A DNA stretch of 64,000 nt. It comes from Burkholderiaceae bacterium (lineage in GTDB: Bacteria > Pseudomonadota > Gammaproteobacteria > Burkholderiales > Burkholderiaceae). The notes beneath the pieces are model-generated. The model worked only from the letters and a program-made list of their open reading frames with translations. It did not search any database and was not told where the DNA came from. Of this stretch, positions 1 to 9,767 are shown piece by piece. Position numbers and translations under genes: made by a program. The stretch spans positions 1 through 64,000 of the forward strand of contig CANJBQ010000009.1 in the NCBI GenBank assembly GCA_947472645.1, in the 5' to 3' direction. Position 1 is the first letter of the stretch; each line of letters starts with the position of its first letter.

Positions 1-2
1 AA

Positions 3-656
3 AAATTAGAAAATATTCCTAAATGGGAACACGTCAAAGAATATTTCCAATATTCTACCCGCCAAAAATGGGATAGCGCATCTGAGTTTTTATTTAACTC
101 TTCTTTGATCCAATATGATTCGCGGTACGTTCAGTTTGCAAAAGATGTATTTTTACCCAATCGAAGTATTTTAGATGGCGCTATAGCACTGATGGAGCAA
201 ATTTATGATCAATTTGAATATCAAACAAAATCAACAGATATAAACACTCCAACGCTCGAAGCTTTTGATCAGCGAAAAGGTGTATGCCAAGATTTTTCTC
301 ACATATTTATTAGCTGTATGCGAAGTATTGGCCTGCCAGCAAAATATATCAGCGGCTATCTTTTAACCACCCCACCACCAGGTAAAATAAGACTTATCGG
401 TGCTGATGCATCTCACGCTTGGGCATCTGTTTATATTCCTTGTTTTGATCTTTACAATAAGTTGTCATCTGGAGTGTGGTGCGATTTTGATCCAACAAAT
501 AATCGTTGGGGAATCGGAAGCCCTGGTGAGGACTATATCTTTTTAGCGCAAGGACGAGATTATGCAGATGTCTCTCCGATCAGGGGCGTTATCAAAGGCG
601 GCGCTAATCACGACTTAAAAGTTTCAGTAACGGTTCGTCCCATTCAAACGAATTGA
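3..656 (+). CDS. Transglutaminase-like domain protein, 5' truncated by the window edge
   Basis: Core motifs GVCQDFSH, DASHAWAS and WCDFDPTNN give a Cys-His-Asp triad. The frame is open upstream of the listed TTG at 105 to the window edge (KLENIPKWEHVKEYFQYSTRQKWDSASEFLFNSS). Confidence 0.8.
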   Translation, partial: KLENIPKWEHVKEYFQYSTRQKWDSASEFLFNSSLIQYDSRYVQFAKDVFLPNRSILDGAIALMEQIYDQFEYQTKSTDINTPTLEAFDQRKGVCQDFSHIFISCMRSIGLPAKYISGYLLTTPPPGKIRLIGADASHAWASVYIPCFDLYNKLSSGVWCDFDPTNNRWGIGSPGEDYIFLAQGRDYADVSPIRGVIKGGANHDLKVSVTVRPIQTN

Positions 657-720
657 GCAAAATAGAAGACGAATCACTTTCTTATGTTATGGTGATATCA
701 ATAAATACAAGGGGATTGAC

Positions 721-1680
721 ATGAACCAACGTAGAAACATATTAATGGCTTTGGGTGCAAGTTTTGCTTCAAATGCCCTCGCCCAAACCACCCCTCCCAA
801 TCAGTTACCTAAAGGTCCTATCGTATGGGGGGATATGGATCAAGCCACTCTTGATAATTCTTATGACCAAAGTGTCTATGCTCCCAATATCAGACAAGTT
901 CAAAACAGATACGCCTTTAATAGTGAAATCACCAGAAGTCGGTTAGGAAATCCAACAAGACTGGCATATGGTCCCACTTCGATTGAGGCACTTGATGTTT
1001 ATTTGTGTAAACAACCAAAAGCACCAATTCAAATTTTTATTCATGGTGGAGCTTGGCGGGCTGGCCTAGCCAAAAACTTTGGCTTTAAAGCAGAAACTTT
1101 TGTGAATGCCGGAGCTCATTTTGTGGTTCCAGACTTTATTAATGTGATTGAATCCAACGGTGACCTAATGCCTATGATCGATCAAGTTCGGCGGTCTATT
1201 GCTTGGGTTTATCAAAATGCCCACACATTGAACGGTGATCCAAATCGAATCTATATTTCATCCCACTCATCAGGTGCACATTTGGCAGGAGTTGCATTGA
1301 CAACCGACTGGGCAAAAATGAGCCTTCCTAAAAATATTATTAAAGGTGGCGTCTTATGCAGCGGTATGTATGATCTAAAACCTGTTCGTCTGTCAGCTAG
1401 AAGTAACTATGTCAAATTTACAGATGAAGTTGAGGATGCTCTTAGCTCACAACGTCATCTTGAATTTTTAAATACGCCCATCATCGTTGCACATGGTGAT
1501 ATGGAAACCCCCGAGTTCCAACGCCAGTCCAAAGATTTTGTAAAGGCGGTTAAAGAAAAAGGTAAGCCCGTTGATTACATCCTTGGAAAAGCTTACAACC
1601 ACTTTGAACTACCAGAAACATTTGCTAACCCATTCGGCATTCTCGGCAAAGCGACTTTGGAGCAAATGAAATTAGCTTAA
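721..1680 (+). CDS. Exported alpha/beta hydrolase (esterase / kynurenine-formamidase-like)
   Basis: N-terminal signal ending ...SNALAQ, HGGAW oxyanion motif, nucleophile region YISSHSSGAHLAG, C-terminal YNHFELP. Confidence 0.75.
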   Translation: MNQRRNILMALGASFASNALAQTTPPNQLPKGPIVWGDMDQATLDNSYDQSVYAPNIRQVQNRYAFNSEITRSRLGNPTRLAYGPTSIEALDVYLCKQPKAPIQIFIHGGAWRAGLAKNFGFKAETFVNAGAHFVVPDFINVIESNGDLMPMIDQVRRSIAWVYQNAHTLNGDPNRIYISSHSSGAHLAGVALTTDWAKMSLPKNIIKGGVLCSGMYDLKPVRLSARSNYVKFTDEVEDALSSQRHLEFLNTPIIVAHGDMETPEFQRQSKDFVKAVKEKGKPVDYILGKAYNHFELPETFANPFGILGKATLEQMKLA

Positions 1681-1684
1681 GTAA

Positions 1685-4075
1685 TTAGGTAATCTTCCCC
1701 AAACTCCTCAATATCTTTTCTGGAGTCACTGGCTGATCAAAGTTATAAACGCCAAATGGGGCAATGGCATCATTGATGGCATTAACTACCGCCCCAGGCG
1801 CACCTGCTGTACCTGCTTCGCCAGCCCCCTTAGCGCCCAGTAAAGACGATTTCGTTGGGGTTTGTACGTGAGCAACTTCAATGTCTGGCATCTCTGAGGC
1901 CATTGGCACTAAGTAATCAGCCATATTTCCATTGATCATCTGACCTTGAGAGTCATATAAGCACTCTTCAAATAAAGCTCCTCCAATACCCTGCACAATA
2001 GCACCACGTATTTGTTCATCGACTAACATGGGATTAATGACTCGACCACAATCTTCCACTGCCCAATGCTTGAGTAACTTCACAAAGCCTGTATGAACAT
2101 CGACTTCTACATAAGATGCCTGAACACCATTCGTAAAAATAAATGGGAAATCTTTTTGGGAGTAGTGACGAGTTACTGTTAATTCCGCATGAAGATCTCT
2201 GGGTAGAGTATCTGAACGGTAATAACTAACCCGACCAACCTCACTTAAAGGAATTTTTTCTTGTTGCGTCAGACGATCAACTACTTTACCGTTTTTGACA
2301 TTGAGTTGACTGGAATCTATTTGTAATATAGCTCCAGCAATCTTCAGAATATTTTCTCGCAGAGCTATACCAGCCAACAGAACTGCTTCACCTCCAATAC
2401 CTGCTCCACGTGAGGCCCAAGTTCCACCACCGTAAGGAATCGTATCCGTATCTCCAGTTCTCACACGAATTTGATGGATGGATACACCTACTGCATCTGC
2501 TGCAATCTGAGCAAAAATACCTTCTGCACCCTGGCCTTGTTCACCAACACTCACCGATACCGAAATCACACCAGTCGGATCCATGCGAATCGTTGCACCA
2601 TCCTGTGAGGCAATTCGCGCACCACCAACGCCATAAAACGCCGCGCTTGGATTAGTGAGTTCAATTAACGTAGCAAAACCGATGCCCCGATAAATACCTT
2701 GCGCACGAAGAGATTTTTGTTCCGCTAATAAGGTTGAATAGTCCATCAATTCTTCGATTTTGGCTAAACACTGTTCATGCGATAACACTTCCAATTTAAT
2801 ACCTGATGCGCCAGTGTAAGGATATGCGTCATCAGGTATCACATTGCGTTTACGAAACTCTAAAGGATCCATTTTTAATTTTCTGGCAGCAAGGTCAACC
2901 AAGCCTTCTGTTACAGCGCAAGCAATTGGATGTCCAACACCCCGATACTGACAAGTGGGCGTTTTATTCTGAAAAACTACATTCAAATTAGCGCGGTAAT
3001 GTTTGTGTTTATATGGGCCACCAACTAAATTAACAACTTGATTGCCTTCAATGGCGCTGGTTCTTGGAAACATCGAATATGGCCCAATACCGGTCAGATC
3101 ATCAATCTCAAAGGCCAATATTTCACCATCTTTTGAGGCAGCAATTCGCCCTTTAATCACATGCTCACGTGCATGAATATCACTCAAATAAGACTCTAAA
3201 CGATCTGCTACAAACTTAACCGGACGTTTGAGCATGATGGAAATTCCAACCGTGGCAAAGTCATCTGGATAGGCGTGTACTTTAATTCCAAACGAACCAC
3301 CTACGTCATAACACACGACTCGGACATCCGACTCTATTAAATCAAATTGACGGCAATATAAATCCTGCATCATATGTGGGGCTTGTTGCGAGTGATACAC
3401 CGTCAAACGACCGTCAGGGGAATAATGCGCAATTTGTGAACGAGGCTCTAGAGTCACTCCGGTATGGCGGCCAAACTTAAAAGTTGCTTCAGCAACAATG
3501 GCAGCTTGACTAAATTGAGTATCAACATCACCGACAACTAAAGAGCGTTTAAAACAAATATTGTCGCCAAGCTCTGGGTGTATCGACATCTGATTTGGGT
3601 CTAATGCAGCGTGCATATCGAGCATTGCAGGCAACTCTTCCCAGTCCACTTGTAAATGTGGTAACGCATCTTCGGCTTGAGCTCTCGTCTTAGCGACAAC
3701 CGCAACGACTGGCTCACCTTGCCAACAAGCACGGTCAACTGCTAGCGCATGTTGCGGCGCTGATTTCATCCCTACTAGGTGGCTAAGAGTTGCAACCCAG
3801 GGCTTACAAATTTGTGAAAGCTCTTTACCGTCAATTACGGCTACAACTCCCGGCATACTTAAGACACTGTCTTTATGAATTTTTTTGATACGCATATGTG
3901 CCACAGGTGAGCGCCAATAAACCACATGCACCATACGAGGTAATTGCAGATCATCAATGTATTTACCTTGTCCCTCAGTCAGGCGCTTCGCTCCATGACG
4001 AGGTTCACTACTACCGATGTAACGCTGCTCATTCGTAACAGGAGACAAAATAGGAAGTTCACTAGGTTTATTCAT
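1685..4075 (-). CDS. Xanthine dehydrogenase family molybdopterin-binding subunit (CoxL-like); start trimmed to MNKPSEL
   Basis: Large-subunit motifs GGSFG, CQYRGVGHP, GEQGQG and C-terminal GAKGAGEAG. The longer ORF start at 4207 would run into the upstream 2Fe-2S subunit gene. Confidence 0.9.
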   Translation of the reverse strand: MNKPSELPILSPVTNEQRYIGSSEPRHGAKRLTEGQGKYIDDLQLPRMVHVVYWRSPVAHMRIKKIHKDSVLSMPGVVAVIDGKELSQICKPWVATLSHLVGMKSAPQHALAVDRACWQGEPVVAVVAKTRAQAEDALPHLQVDWEELPAMLDMHAALDPNQMSIHPELGDNICFKRSLVVGDVDTQFSQAAIVAEATFKFGRHTGVTLEPRSQIAHYSPDGRLTVYHSQQAPHMMQDLYCRQFDLIESDVRVVCYDVGGSFGIKVHAYPDDFATVGISIMLKRPVKFVADRLESYLSDIHAREHVIKGRIAASKDGEILAFEIDDLTGIGPYSMFPRTSAIEGNQVVNLVGGPYKHKHYRANLNVVFQNKTPTCQYRGVGHPIACAVTEGLVDLAARKLKMDPLEFRKRNVIPDDAYPYTGASGIKLEVLSHEQCLAKIEELMDYSTLLAEQKSLRAQGIYRGIGFATLIELTNPSAAFYGVGGARIASQDGATIRMDPTGVISVSVSVGEQGQGAEGIFAQIAADAVGVSIHQIRVRTGDTDTIPYGGGTWASRGAGIGGEAVLLAGIALRENILKIAGAILQIDSSQLNVKNGKVVDRLTQQEKIPLSEVGRVSYYRSDTLPRDLHAELTVTRHYSQKDFPFIFTNGVQASYVEVDVHTGFVKLLKHWAVEDCGRVINPMLVDEQIRGAIVQGIGGALFEECLYDSQGQMINGNMADYLVPMASEMPDIEVAHVQTPTKSSLLGAKGAGEAGTAGAPGAVVNAINDAIAPFGVYNFDQPVTPEKILRSLGKIT

Positions 4076-4085
4076 GACAATCTCC

Positions 4086-4568
4086 TTATTTAACGTTAGA
4101 TTGACGTTCTTCAAGAACGTGCGCGATAGCATCAACAATGGCGTGGTAACCAGTGCATCGACAATAATTACCCGAGATCCACTCTCTGATTTCAGTTCGA
4201 CTTGCATGTGGCTTTGTTTCGATCAGTTCAGCACCCGCGAGTAACATCCCTGAAGTACAAAAACCACATTGCAACGCATTGAATTGCAAGAACGCTTGTT
4301 GCAAATCTTTATAAACTCCATCTGCAGTTAACCCTTCGATGGTCTGCACATCTGCACCATTAGCCTGCACTGCCAAGACTAAACAACCCCGCACAATTTG
4401 ACCATTGACCTTGACGGTGCAAGCACCGCACGCACCCTGCTCACAACCCAAATGGGATCCAGTAAGGTTTTGATCTTCGCGGATAAAATCTACCAAATGT
4501 TGTCTTGGTTCAACTTCTGCATGGATTAATTGTCCATTAAGTGTCATCGAAATCGACGTTGTATTCAT
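4086..4568 (-). CDS. (2Fe-2S)-binding small subunit of Mo hydroxylase (CoxS-like)
   Basis: Cys motifs GCEQGACGACTV and CGFCTSGM...NYCRCTGY. Start MNTTSIS preferred over 4598. Confidence 0.93.
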   Translation of the reverse strand: MNTTSISMTLNGQLIHAEVEPRQHLVDFIREDQNLTGSHLGCEQGACGACTVKVNGQIVRGCLVLAVQANGADVQTIEGLTADGVYKDLQQAFLQFNALQCGFCTSGMLLAGAELIETKPHASRTEIREWISGNYCRCTGYHAIVDAIAHVLEERQSNVK

Positions 4569-4584
4569 AATCAATTTCCTTTCT

Positions 4585-5454
4585 TTATTGATGAGCAATA
4601 TGCTTTAGAGCACGTTCGAGTAACACGCCAACAAGATGAGTTTTCATCTGGGCTGAATTCGTTAAATCAGCCAAGGTTGCTATTTCTGACTTAGCTGTTT
4701 GAATCGTATTTGCCAGGAATTCAGTGTTTGATAACGACTGAATATTTTTTCCTTGTAGGCTCTCTTGAACACCTAAGGCCATTACCGGAGTTGATGACAC
4801 TGAAAAATACACGATTCGAGCATGACTAATCACTTCTTGATTGAGTTTAATCTGACAAACAATACCCGTCACCGCATAATCACCATGACGACGTGAGAGT
4901 TCCTCAAAATAGTGCTTAGTGACGTTAGAACTTAAGTTAAATTCAGTAGCCACTAAAATCTCATTCGAGGCTAAAGCTGTGGTGTATAAATCCAAGAAAA
5001 AATCTTTTGCCAAGACTCTTCTCTCACCCTGCGCGCCTTGGATCACCATGACACCATTTAAAGCGACAGCACAAGCTGGCCACTCCGCAGCAGGATCGCC
5101 ATAAACACAAGAGCCACCCCAAGTACCTAAATTACGAATCGCGCGATGGGCAATATGAGGTACTACTTCACTCAAAATAGGAAAATGCTGTTGAATAATA
5201 GGAGAGTTTTCAATCTCAGTATGTGTTGTCATCGCGCCAATCCTAATGACTTGATCCACCTTGGTAATACCTTTAAGTTCTGCAACACTTTGTAAATCAA
5301 TCAATATCTCTGGATTGGATAATCGCATATTCAAAGAAGGTAATAAACTTTGGCCACCAGCCATCAATTTGGCATTGTCTCCATACCTACCCAAGAGTTG
5401 AATCACCTCTTGAACTGAGTTGGCTTTTTGATAATTAAATGCTGCGGCTTTCAT
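4585..5454 (-). CDS. FAD-binding medium subunit of Mo hydroxylase (CoxM-like)
   Basis: MAGGQSLLPSLNMRL and IRNLGTWGGSCVYGDPAAEWPA FAD-binding motifs. Confidence 0.93.
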   Translation of the reverse strand: MKAAAFNYQKANSVQEVIQLLGRYGDNAKLMAGGQSLLPSLNMRLSNPEILIDLQSVAELKGITKVDQVIRIGAMTTHTEIENSPIIQQHFPILSEVVPHIAHRAIRNLGTWGGSCVYGDPAAEWPACAVALNGVMVIQGAQGERRVLAKDFFLDLYTTALASNEILVATEFNLSSNVTKHYFEELSRRHGDYAVTGIVCQIKLNQEVISHARIVYFSVSSTPVMALGVQESLQGKNIQSLSNTEFLANTIQTAKSEIATLADLTNSAQMKTHLVGVLLERALKHIAHQ

Positions 5455-5541
5455 GATCGTCTCCTTCTTTCATTGATTGGCTTTTATTGTCAATTACAGA
5501 ATTTTAATGATTTTTATTTTACTCAATAATACTGCTATTAT

Positions 5542-5569
5542 TTGATGTATGTACATATCAAACTTGATA
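5542..5569. promoter_or_regulatory. Candidate operator in the divergent coxM / VOC intergenic region
   Basis: TTGAT at 5542-5546 followed by a perfect inverted repeat TATCAA-ac-TTGATA (5556-5569), with TATGTACATA palindrome between. Confidence 0.4.
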
Positions 5570-5599
5570 TCCTTTAAATAACTATTGGAGTATAAAAAA

Positions 5600-6079
5600 A
5601 TGGGTGAACTAGTCATTAACCATTTAGCTATTCGTAGTCCCGATGCAGAAAAAACACGTGATTTTTTTATGAAAACACTTGATTTAGTCCCTGGTCCTAG
5701 GCCTAATTTTCCATTTCCAGGCTACTGGCTCTATAAATCAGATTCTGATCATTCTAGCTATTTAAATGCTGTCGTTCATATTGTTGGGATTGACCCCAAT
5801 GATAAAGAAGGCTTGATTCAGTATTTGGGAGATCGAGAGCTTCCAGAACTTCATGGTACTGGCGTAATTGACCATATCGCCTTTTTCGCCACTGGCCTAG
5901 AAGAGATGTTGCAGCATTTAACCAATATTAATATTCCTGTTCGTGAACGTCTGGTACCCTCCATTGGCCTGCATCAAGTTTTTTTAGATGATCCCAATGG
6001 TATTGTGATCGAACTCAATTATCCTGCTCACGAACGTACCGACCTAGATAAAAAAGTTCAGCAAGTTGCTAAGGTTTAA
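5600..6079 (+). CDS. VOC (glyoxalase/bleomycin-resistance/extradiol dioxygenase fold) protein
   Basis: INHLAIRSPDAEKTRDFF start, IDHIAFFATGLEEM, HQVFLDDPNGIVIELNY. ATG at 5600 preferred over TTG at 5585. Confidence 0.85.
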   Translation: MGELVINHLAIRSPDAEKTRDFFMKTLDLVPGPRPNFPFPGYWLYKSDSDHSSYLNAVVHIVGIDPNDKEGLIQYLGDRELPELHGTGVIDHIAFFATGLEEMLQHLTNINIPVRERLVPSIGLHQVFLDDPNGIVIELNYPAHERTDLDKKVQQVAKV

Positions 6080-6103
6080 CTCTCACTCTATTAGATTGAA
6101 TAC

Positions 6104-7336
6104 ATGTCAAAGATTTTAGTCGTTGGAGGCTCTCTTGGTGGCCTTTTAGCTGCAAACCTACTCCGTAGCAAAGGCCATGAAGTGGATATTCTCGAAAAAG
6201 TCTCAGGTTCCCTAGAGGGTCGTGGAGCTGGCATCGTCCCTCATCCCGTATTAATTAAAGCCCTGAAGATGGTTGGAGTTGAAATTGACTATAACTTAGG
6301 TATACAAGTCGACCACCGTGTCACTCTCGATAAAAATGGGGCTCTCATTGCCGATATGGAACTACCTCAACTCTTTACATCATGGGGTAAGCTCTACCAT
6401 CTGTTGAAAGAAAACTTTCCAGACAAACATTATCATTCTGGTAAAAACGTAGTGCATTTTGATCAAGATCAAGAATCAGTAACTGTTTGCTGCGAAGATG
6501 GGACCAGTTATAAAGCTGAATTACTGATCGCCTCCGATGGACTTCGGTCAGCTATACGACAAATTACTGCCCCTCACATTAAACCAGAATATACCGGCTA
6601 TGTAGCATGGCGAGGTGTTTGTGAGGAGAGTGCTTTAAGTCAACATATGCGTGACACGCTCTTCAATCATTTCGGCTTTGGACTTCCCGAGGGTGAACAA
6701 ATGCTGGGTTATCCTGTTGCTGGAAATAACAACAATTTACAAGTTGGACAGCGTCGCTATAACTTTGTCTGGTATCGTCAAGCCCCTGAAAATACGATTC
6801 TCAAAGAATTACTAACCGATGCCGACGGAATGTTTCATCCACATGGGATCTCTCCAGTGCAAGTGAGTTGGCGTCATATTGCAGCAGTTCGTGCAGCAGC
6901 TAAAAAGAATTTAGCCCCGCAATTTGCTGAAGTACTTGAAAAAACCGGAATGGTTTTTTTCCAACCTATCTATGATGTATTCTCAGAAAAAGTTGCCTTT
7001 GATAGGGTCGCTCTCATGGGCGATGCCAGCTTTGTGGCTCGGCCACACGTTGGGATGGGCGTATCTAAAGCCGCAGAAGATGCGCTTTCTATTCTGAGTA
7101 ATATTTCTCAGTATGGTGCGACTATCAAAGCTTTTGAGCAATATCAACAAGATCGACTCATCCCAGGACAACGCGTGATTGCCAGGGCTCGCTACCTTGG
7201 CAAATATATGACCGCTCAAGGTCAAGAAGAACTAAAAAACAATCATATTGGGATTGCACAACGAGTAATGCGAGAAACCGCTATTGATATTTCAGATCTC
7301 ATCATGAGCGATGAACTGATCCCAGAAAATATCTAA
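6104..7336 (+). CDS. FAD-dependent monooxygenase, 2,6-dihydroxypyridine 3-hydroxylase-like
   Basis: Rossmann GGSLGGLLAANLL, GAGIVPHP, LFTSWGKLYHLL, YTGYVAWRG, GDASFVARPHVGMGVSKAAEDA. The overall motif order resembles DHPH-type hydroxylases. Confidence 0.8.
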   Translation: MSKILVVGGSLGGLLAANLLRSKGHEVDILEKVSGSLEGRGAGIVPHPVLIKALKMVGVEIDYNLGIQVDHRVTLDKNGALIADMELPQLFTSWGKLYHLLKENFPDKHYHSGKNVVHFDQDQESVTVCCEDGTSYKAELLIASDGLRSAIRQITAPHIKPEYTGYVAWRGVCEESALSQHMRDTLFNHFGFGLPEGEQMLGYPVAGNNNNLQVGQRRYNFVWYRQAPENTILKELLTDADGMFHPHGISPVQVSWRHIAAVRAAAKKNLAPQFAEVLEKTGMVFFQPIYDVFSEKVAFDRVALMGDASFVARPHVGMGVSKAAEDALSILSNISQYGATIKAFEQYQQDRLIPGQRVIARARYLGKYMTAQGQEELKNNHIGIAQRVMRETAIDISDLIMSDELIPENI

Positions 7337-7362
7337 AAAAAAACCGCATCAAAGATGCGGTT
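7334..7362 (-). terminator. Rho-independent terminator of the minus-strand liv/deacetylase operon
   Basis: Perfect stem AACCGCATC-aaa-GATGCGGTT (7342-7362) followed on the minus strand by an uninterrupted T tract. Confidence 0.8.
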
Positions 7363-7390
7363 GAGCGTGGTGTAGCACTTCTTTTTATTA

Positions 7391-8287
7391 TTATTTCTTA
7401 ATGATAGGCGGCGGAAACTGCGCTCTATATAAATCATTAATCTGCTCACCCGTCCGGATAGATACGCCCTTTTTGGTTTGAATATAATCTAATAACTGTT
7501 CAAAATAGCCAATTCGATGTGGTGCACCAGTAATGTAAGGATGCACACTTATTGCCATGACACGCGGGATGGAATGGCTATCTGAAAGCAAACGGTCGAA
7601 CTGCTCCTTCCCACGTAACAGCATCTCATCACCACGATGCTGCTGTAAAAGCATCATCGGAATATCATTGGTCTCTACAGTGTAAGGAACTGATAAAACT
7701 GGCTTTGGTGAAGCTTCAATCCATGTAGGCTGATCATCTAGCGGCCAATCTGCCACATACTGTATCCCCGCCTGGGATAAGTGATCAATCGTTACTTCGG
7801 ATTCTGTAAGACCAGGACTTTCCCAACCGATCGGATCCTGACCAGTAAAATTCTTAATGGTGTACATCGTCTTTTCAATCGCTTCTAATTGGTCAGGTAA
7901 TTTATGCATTGGTCCCTGAATATAAGAATGTCCCATCATTTCCCAACCATGCTTCAGCGTTGACTCTACAACGCGTGGATAAGATTCGCAAACAATACCA
8001 TTCGTGGCTAAAGTGGGGACAATATTACGCTGAACTAAGGCATCAAAAATACGCCAAAATCCAACCCGCATCCCGTATTCATGCCAAGACCAATTTGGAA
8101 CATCTGGTAATAATGGCTGCCCCATCGGAGGACTGAGTACCATTCTTGGCATGGCATTGGCCATTGTCCAATGCTCAACATTAACAATGATCCATACTAA
8201 TAAATTATTACCGTTAGGTAAATGCCACATTGGACGATCCACAATCGGCAAAAACGGAACACGCTCGCTTGGTAATGAAAATTTCAC
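7391..8287 (-). CDS. Polysaccharide deacetylase (NodB-fold) family protein, allantoinase/PuuE-like
   Basis: VNVEHW, NGIVCESYPRVVESTLKHGWEMMGHSYIQG, SVHPYITGAPHR motifs. Confidence 0.75.
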   Translation of the reverse strand: MKFSLPSERVPFLPIVDRPMWHLPNGNNLLVWIIVNVEHWTMANAMPRMVLSPPMGQPLLPDVPNWSWHEYGMRVGFWRIFDALVQRNIVPTLATNGIVCESYPRVVESTLKHGWEMMGHSYIQGPMHKLPDQLEAIEKTMYTIKNFTGQDPIGWESPGLTESEVTIDHLSQAGIQYVADWPLDDQPTWIEASPKPVLSVPYTVETNDIPMMLLQQHRGDEMLLRGKEQFDRLLSDSHSIPRVMAISVHPYITGAPHRIGYFEQLLDYIQTKKGVSIRTGEQINDLYRAQFPPPIIKK

Positions 8288-8302
8288 AATAAAACCCTTA
8301 AA

Positions 8303-9031
8303 TTAAACACCCATGTATAACTGACGCACCACATCATTGCTTGCAAGCTCAGTAGCGCTTCCTTCAATCTTAATTTCACCATGGACAATAACATATCCAC
8401 GATCAGCAATTCTCATTGCTTGCGTGAAATTTTGTTCAGCCATCAAAACAGTCAAACCTTTTTCTGCTTTTAACTCAGCGATTTTTTCAATCATTTGTTT
8501 AACAATAATAGGCGCTAGACCAACTGAAGGTTCATCAATCAGTAATATTTTAGGCATTGTCATCAAAGAACGTGCCAAAGCAACCATTTGTTGCTCCCCA
8601 CCACTCATACTACCGGCTCGTTGATTAGCTCTTTCTTTAAGTTTTGGAAACACACCAAAACAATAATCTAAATTTTCCTCTACATGAGCACGCGCTAGAG
8701 GTCGAGATGCACCTAAAAGAAGGTTTTCTTTAACCGTCAGCAATGGAAAAAGACGTCTTCCTTCTGGAACCATAGCAACACCAAGATTGACAATGGCTTC
8801 GGGCGATAATTTACTTAAATCATGTATTTGATCATCTATCATGACCTGAGCAATACCGGCAGTGAGCTTGACAAGACCTGCCACACATTTAATCAGGGTA
8901 GATTTACCATTGCCATTTGTTCCTAGCAAGGCAACTGTTTCACCATTGCCAACCTCCATCGAAATGCCATGGAGGACCTGCACGGAGCCATAGGCCGCTT
9001 TAATGTCCTTAAGGATGATTTTATTCGCCAA
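8303..9031 (-). CDS. livF: Branched-chain amino acid-type ABC transporter ATP-binding protein (LivF family)
   Basis: Walker A GTNGNGKSTL, signature SGGEQQM, Walker B ILLIDEPSVGLAP. Confidence 0.88.
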   Translation of the reverse strand: MANKIILKDIKAAYGSVQVLHGISMEVGNGETVALLGTNGNGKSTLIKCVAGLVKLTAGIAQVMIDDQIHDLSKLSPEAIVNLGVAMVPEGRRLFPLLTVKENLLLGASRPLARAHVEENLDYCFGVFPKLKERANQRAGSMSGGEQQMVALARSLMTMPKILLIDEPSVGLAPIIVKQMIEKIAELKAEKGLTVLMAEQNFTQAMRIADRGYVIVHGEIKIEGSATELASNDVVRQLYMGV

Positions 9032-9764
9032 GATATGCCTTAATCACTTCTGGATTACTAATAACTTCTTGCGGATCACCATCAGCTACTTTATTGCCGG
9101 CGACCAATACCATTAAGCGCTCTGAAAAACGCATCACTGCACTCATAATATGTTCAATCATGAGTACAGAAATACCTCTAGCTTTCATAGCCATGATTAA
9201 CTCTAAAATTTCATCTACCTCAGCACCAGATAAGCCCGCTAATGCTTCATCAGCAATCAATAGCTGAGGATTAGCAGACATAGCTCTTGCTAACTCTAAT
9301 TTACGTAATTCAACTTGAGTCAAACTTGATGAAATTGCATCAGCTTTATTCATCAGTCCAACGCTTTGAATAATGCTCAAAGCCTTTTCTTCTTGAGTTC
9401 TATGATCATTCGCATCTGAGCGCAAATGACCGGCGAAATTAATCACTACTTGAATATTTTCAATCACCGTCATAGATTTAAAGGGCTTGGGAATCTGAAA
9501 GCTTCTAGCAATACCCGCGTGGACACGGGCGTGAGTGGCGAGTTGAGTAATATCTTCGCCACGCAAATGAACGCTGCCACCATCCACTTTGAGCATCCCA
9601 GAGATGCAATTCACGAGCGTACTCTTACCAGATCCATTTGGGCCAATTAAACCTAATCTCTCACCAGGATGAATCACTAAATCCACCTGATTTAATGCTA
9701 TAAATCCACCAAATTTCTTGACGATGCCAGAAGCTTTAACGAGGGGTTCTTTAGAATGATCCAT
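9021..9764 (-). CDS. livG: Branched-chain amino acid-type ABC transporter ATP-binding protein (LivG family)
   Basis: Walker A GPNGSGKSTLVN, RSFQIPKPF, LLIADEALAGLS; overlaps livF by 11 bp. Confidence 0.88.
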   Translation of the reverse strand: MDHSKEPLVKASGIVKKFGGFIALNQVDLVIHPGERLGLIGPNGSGKSTLVNCISGMLKVDGGSVHLRGEDITQLATHARVHAGIARSFQIPKPFKSMTVIENIQVVINFAGHLRSDANDHRTQEEKALSIIQSVGLMNKADAISSSLTQVELRKLELARAMSANPQLLIADEALAGLSGAEVDEILELIMAMKARGISVLMIEHIMSAVMRFSERLMVLVAGNKVADGDPQEVISNPEVIKAYLGE

Positions 9765-9767
9765 GAA

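Noticed and set aside
1685-5454. CO dehydrogenase (coxMSL) annotation for the first Mo hydroxylase
   Set aside because: The large subunit has CQYRGVGHP in place of the form I AYRCSFR loop, so CO oxidation is not supported; kept as a generic Mo hydroxylase.
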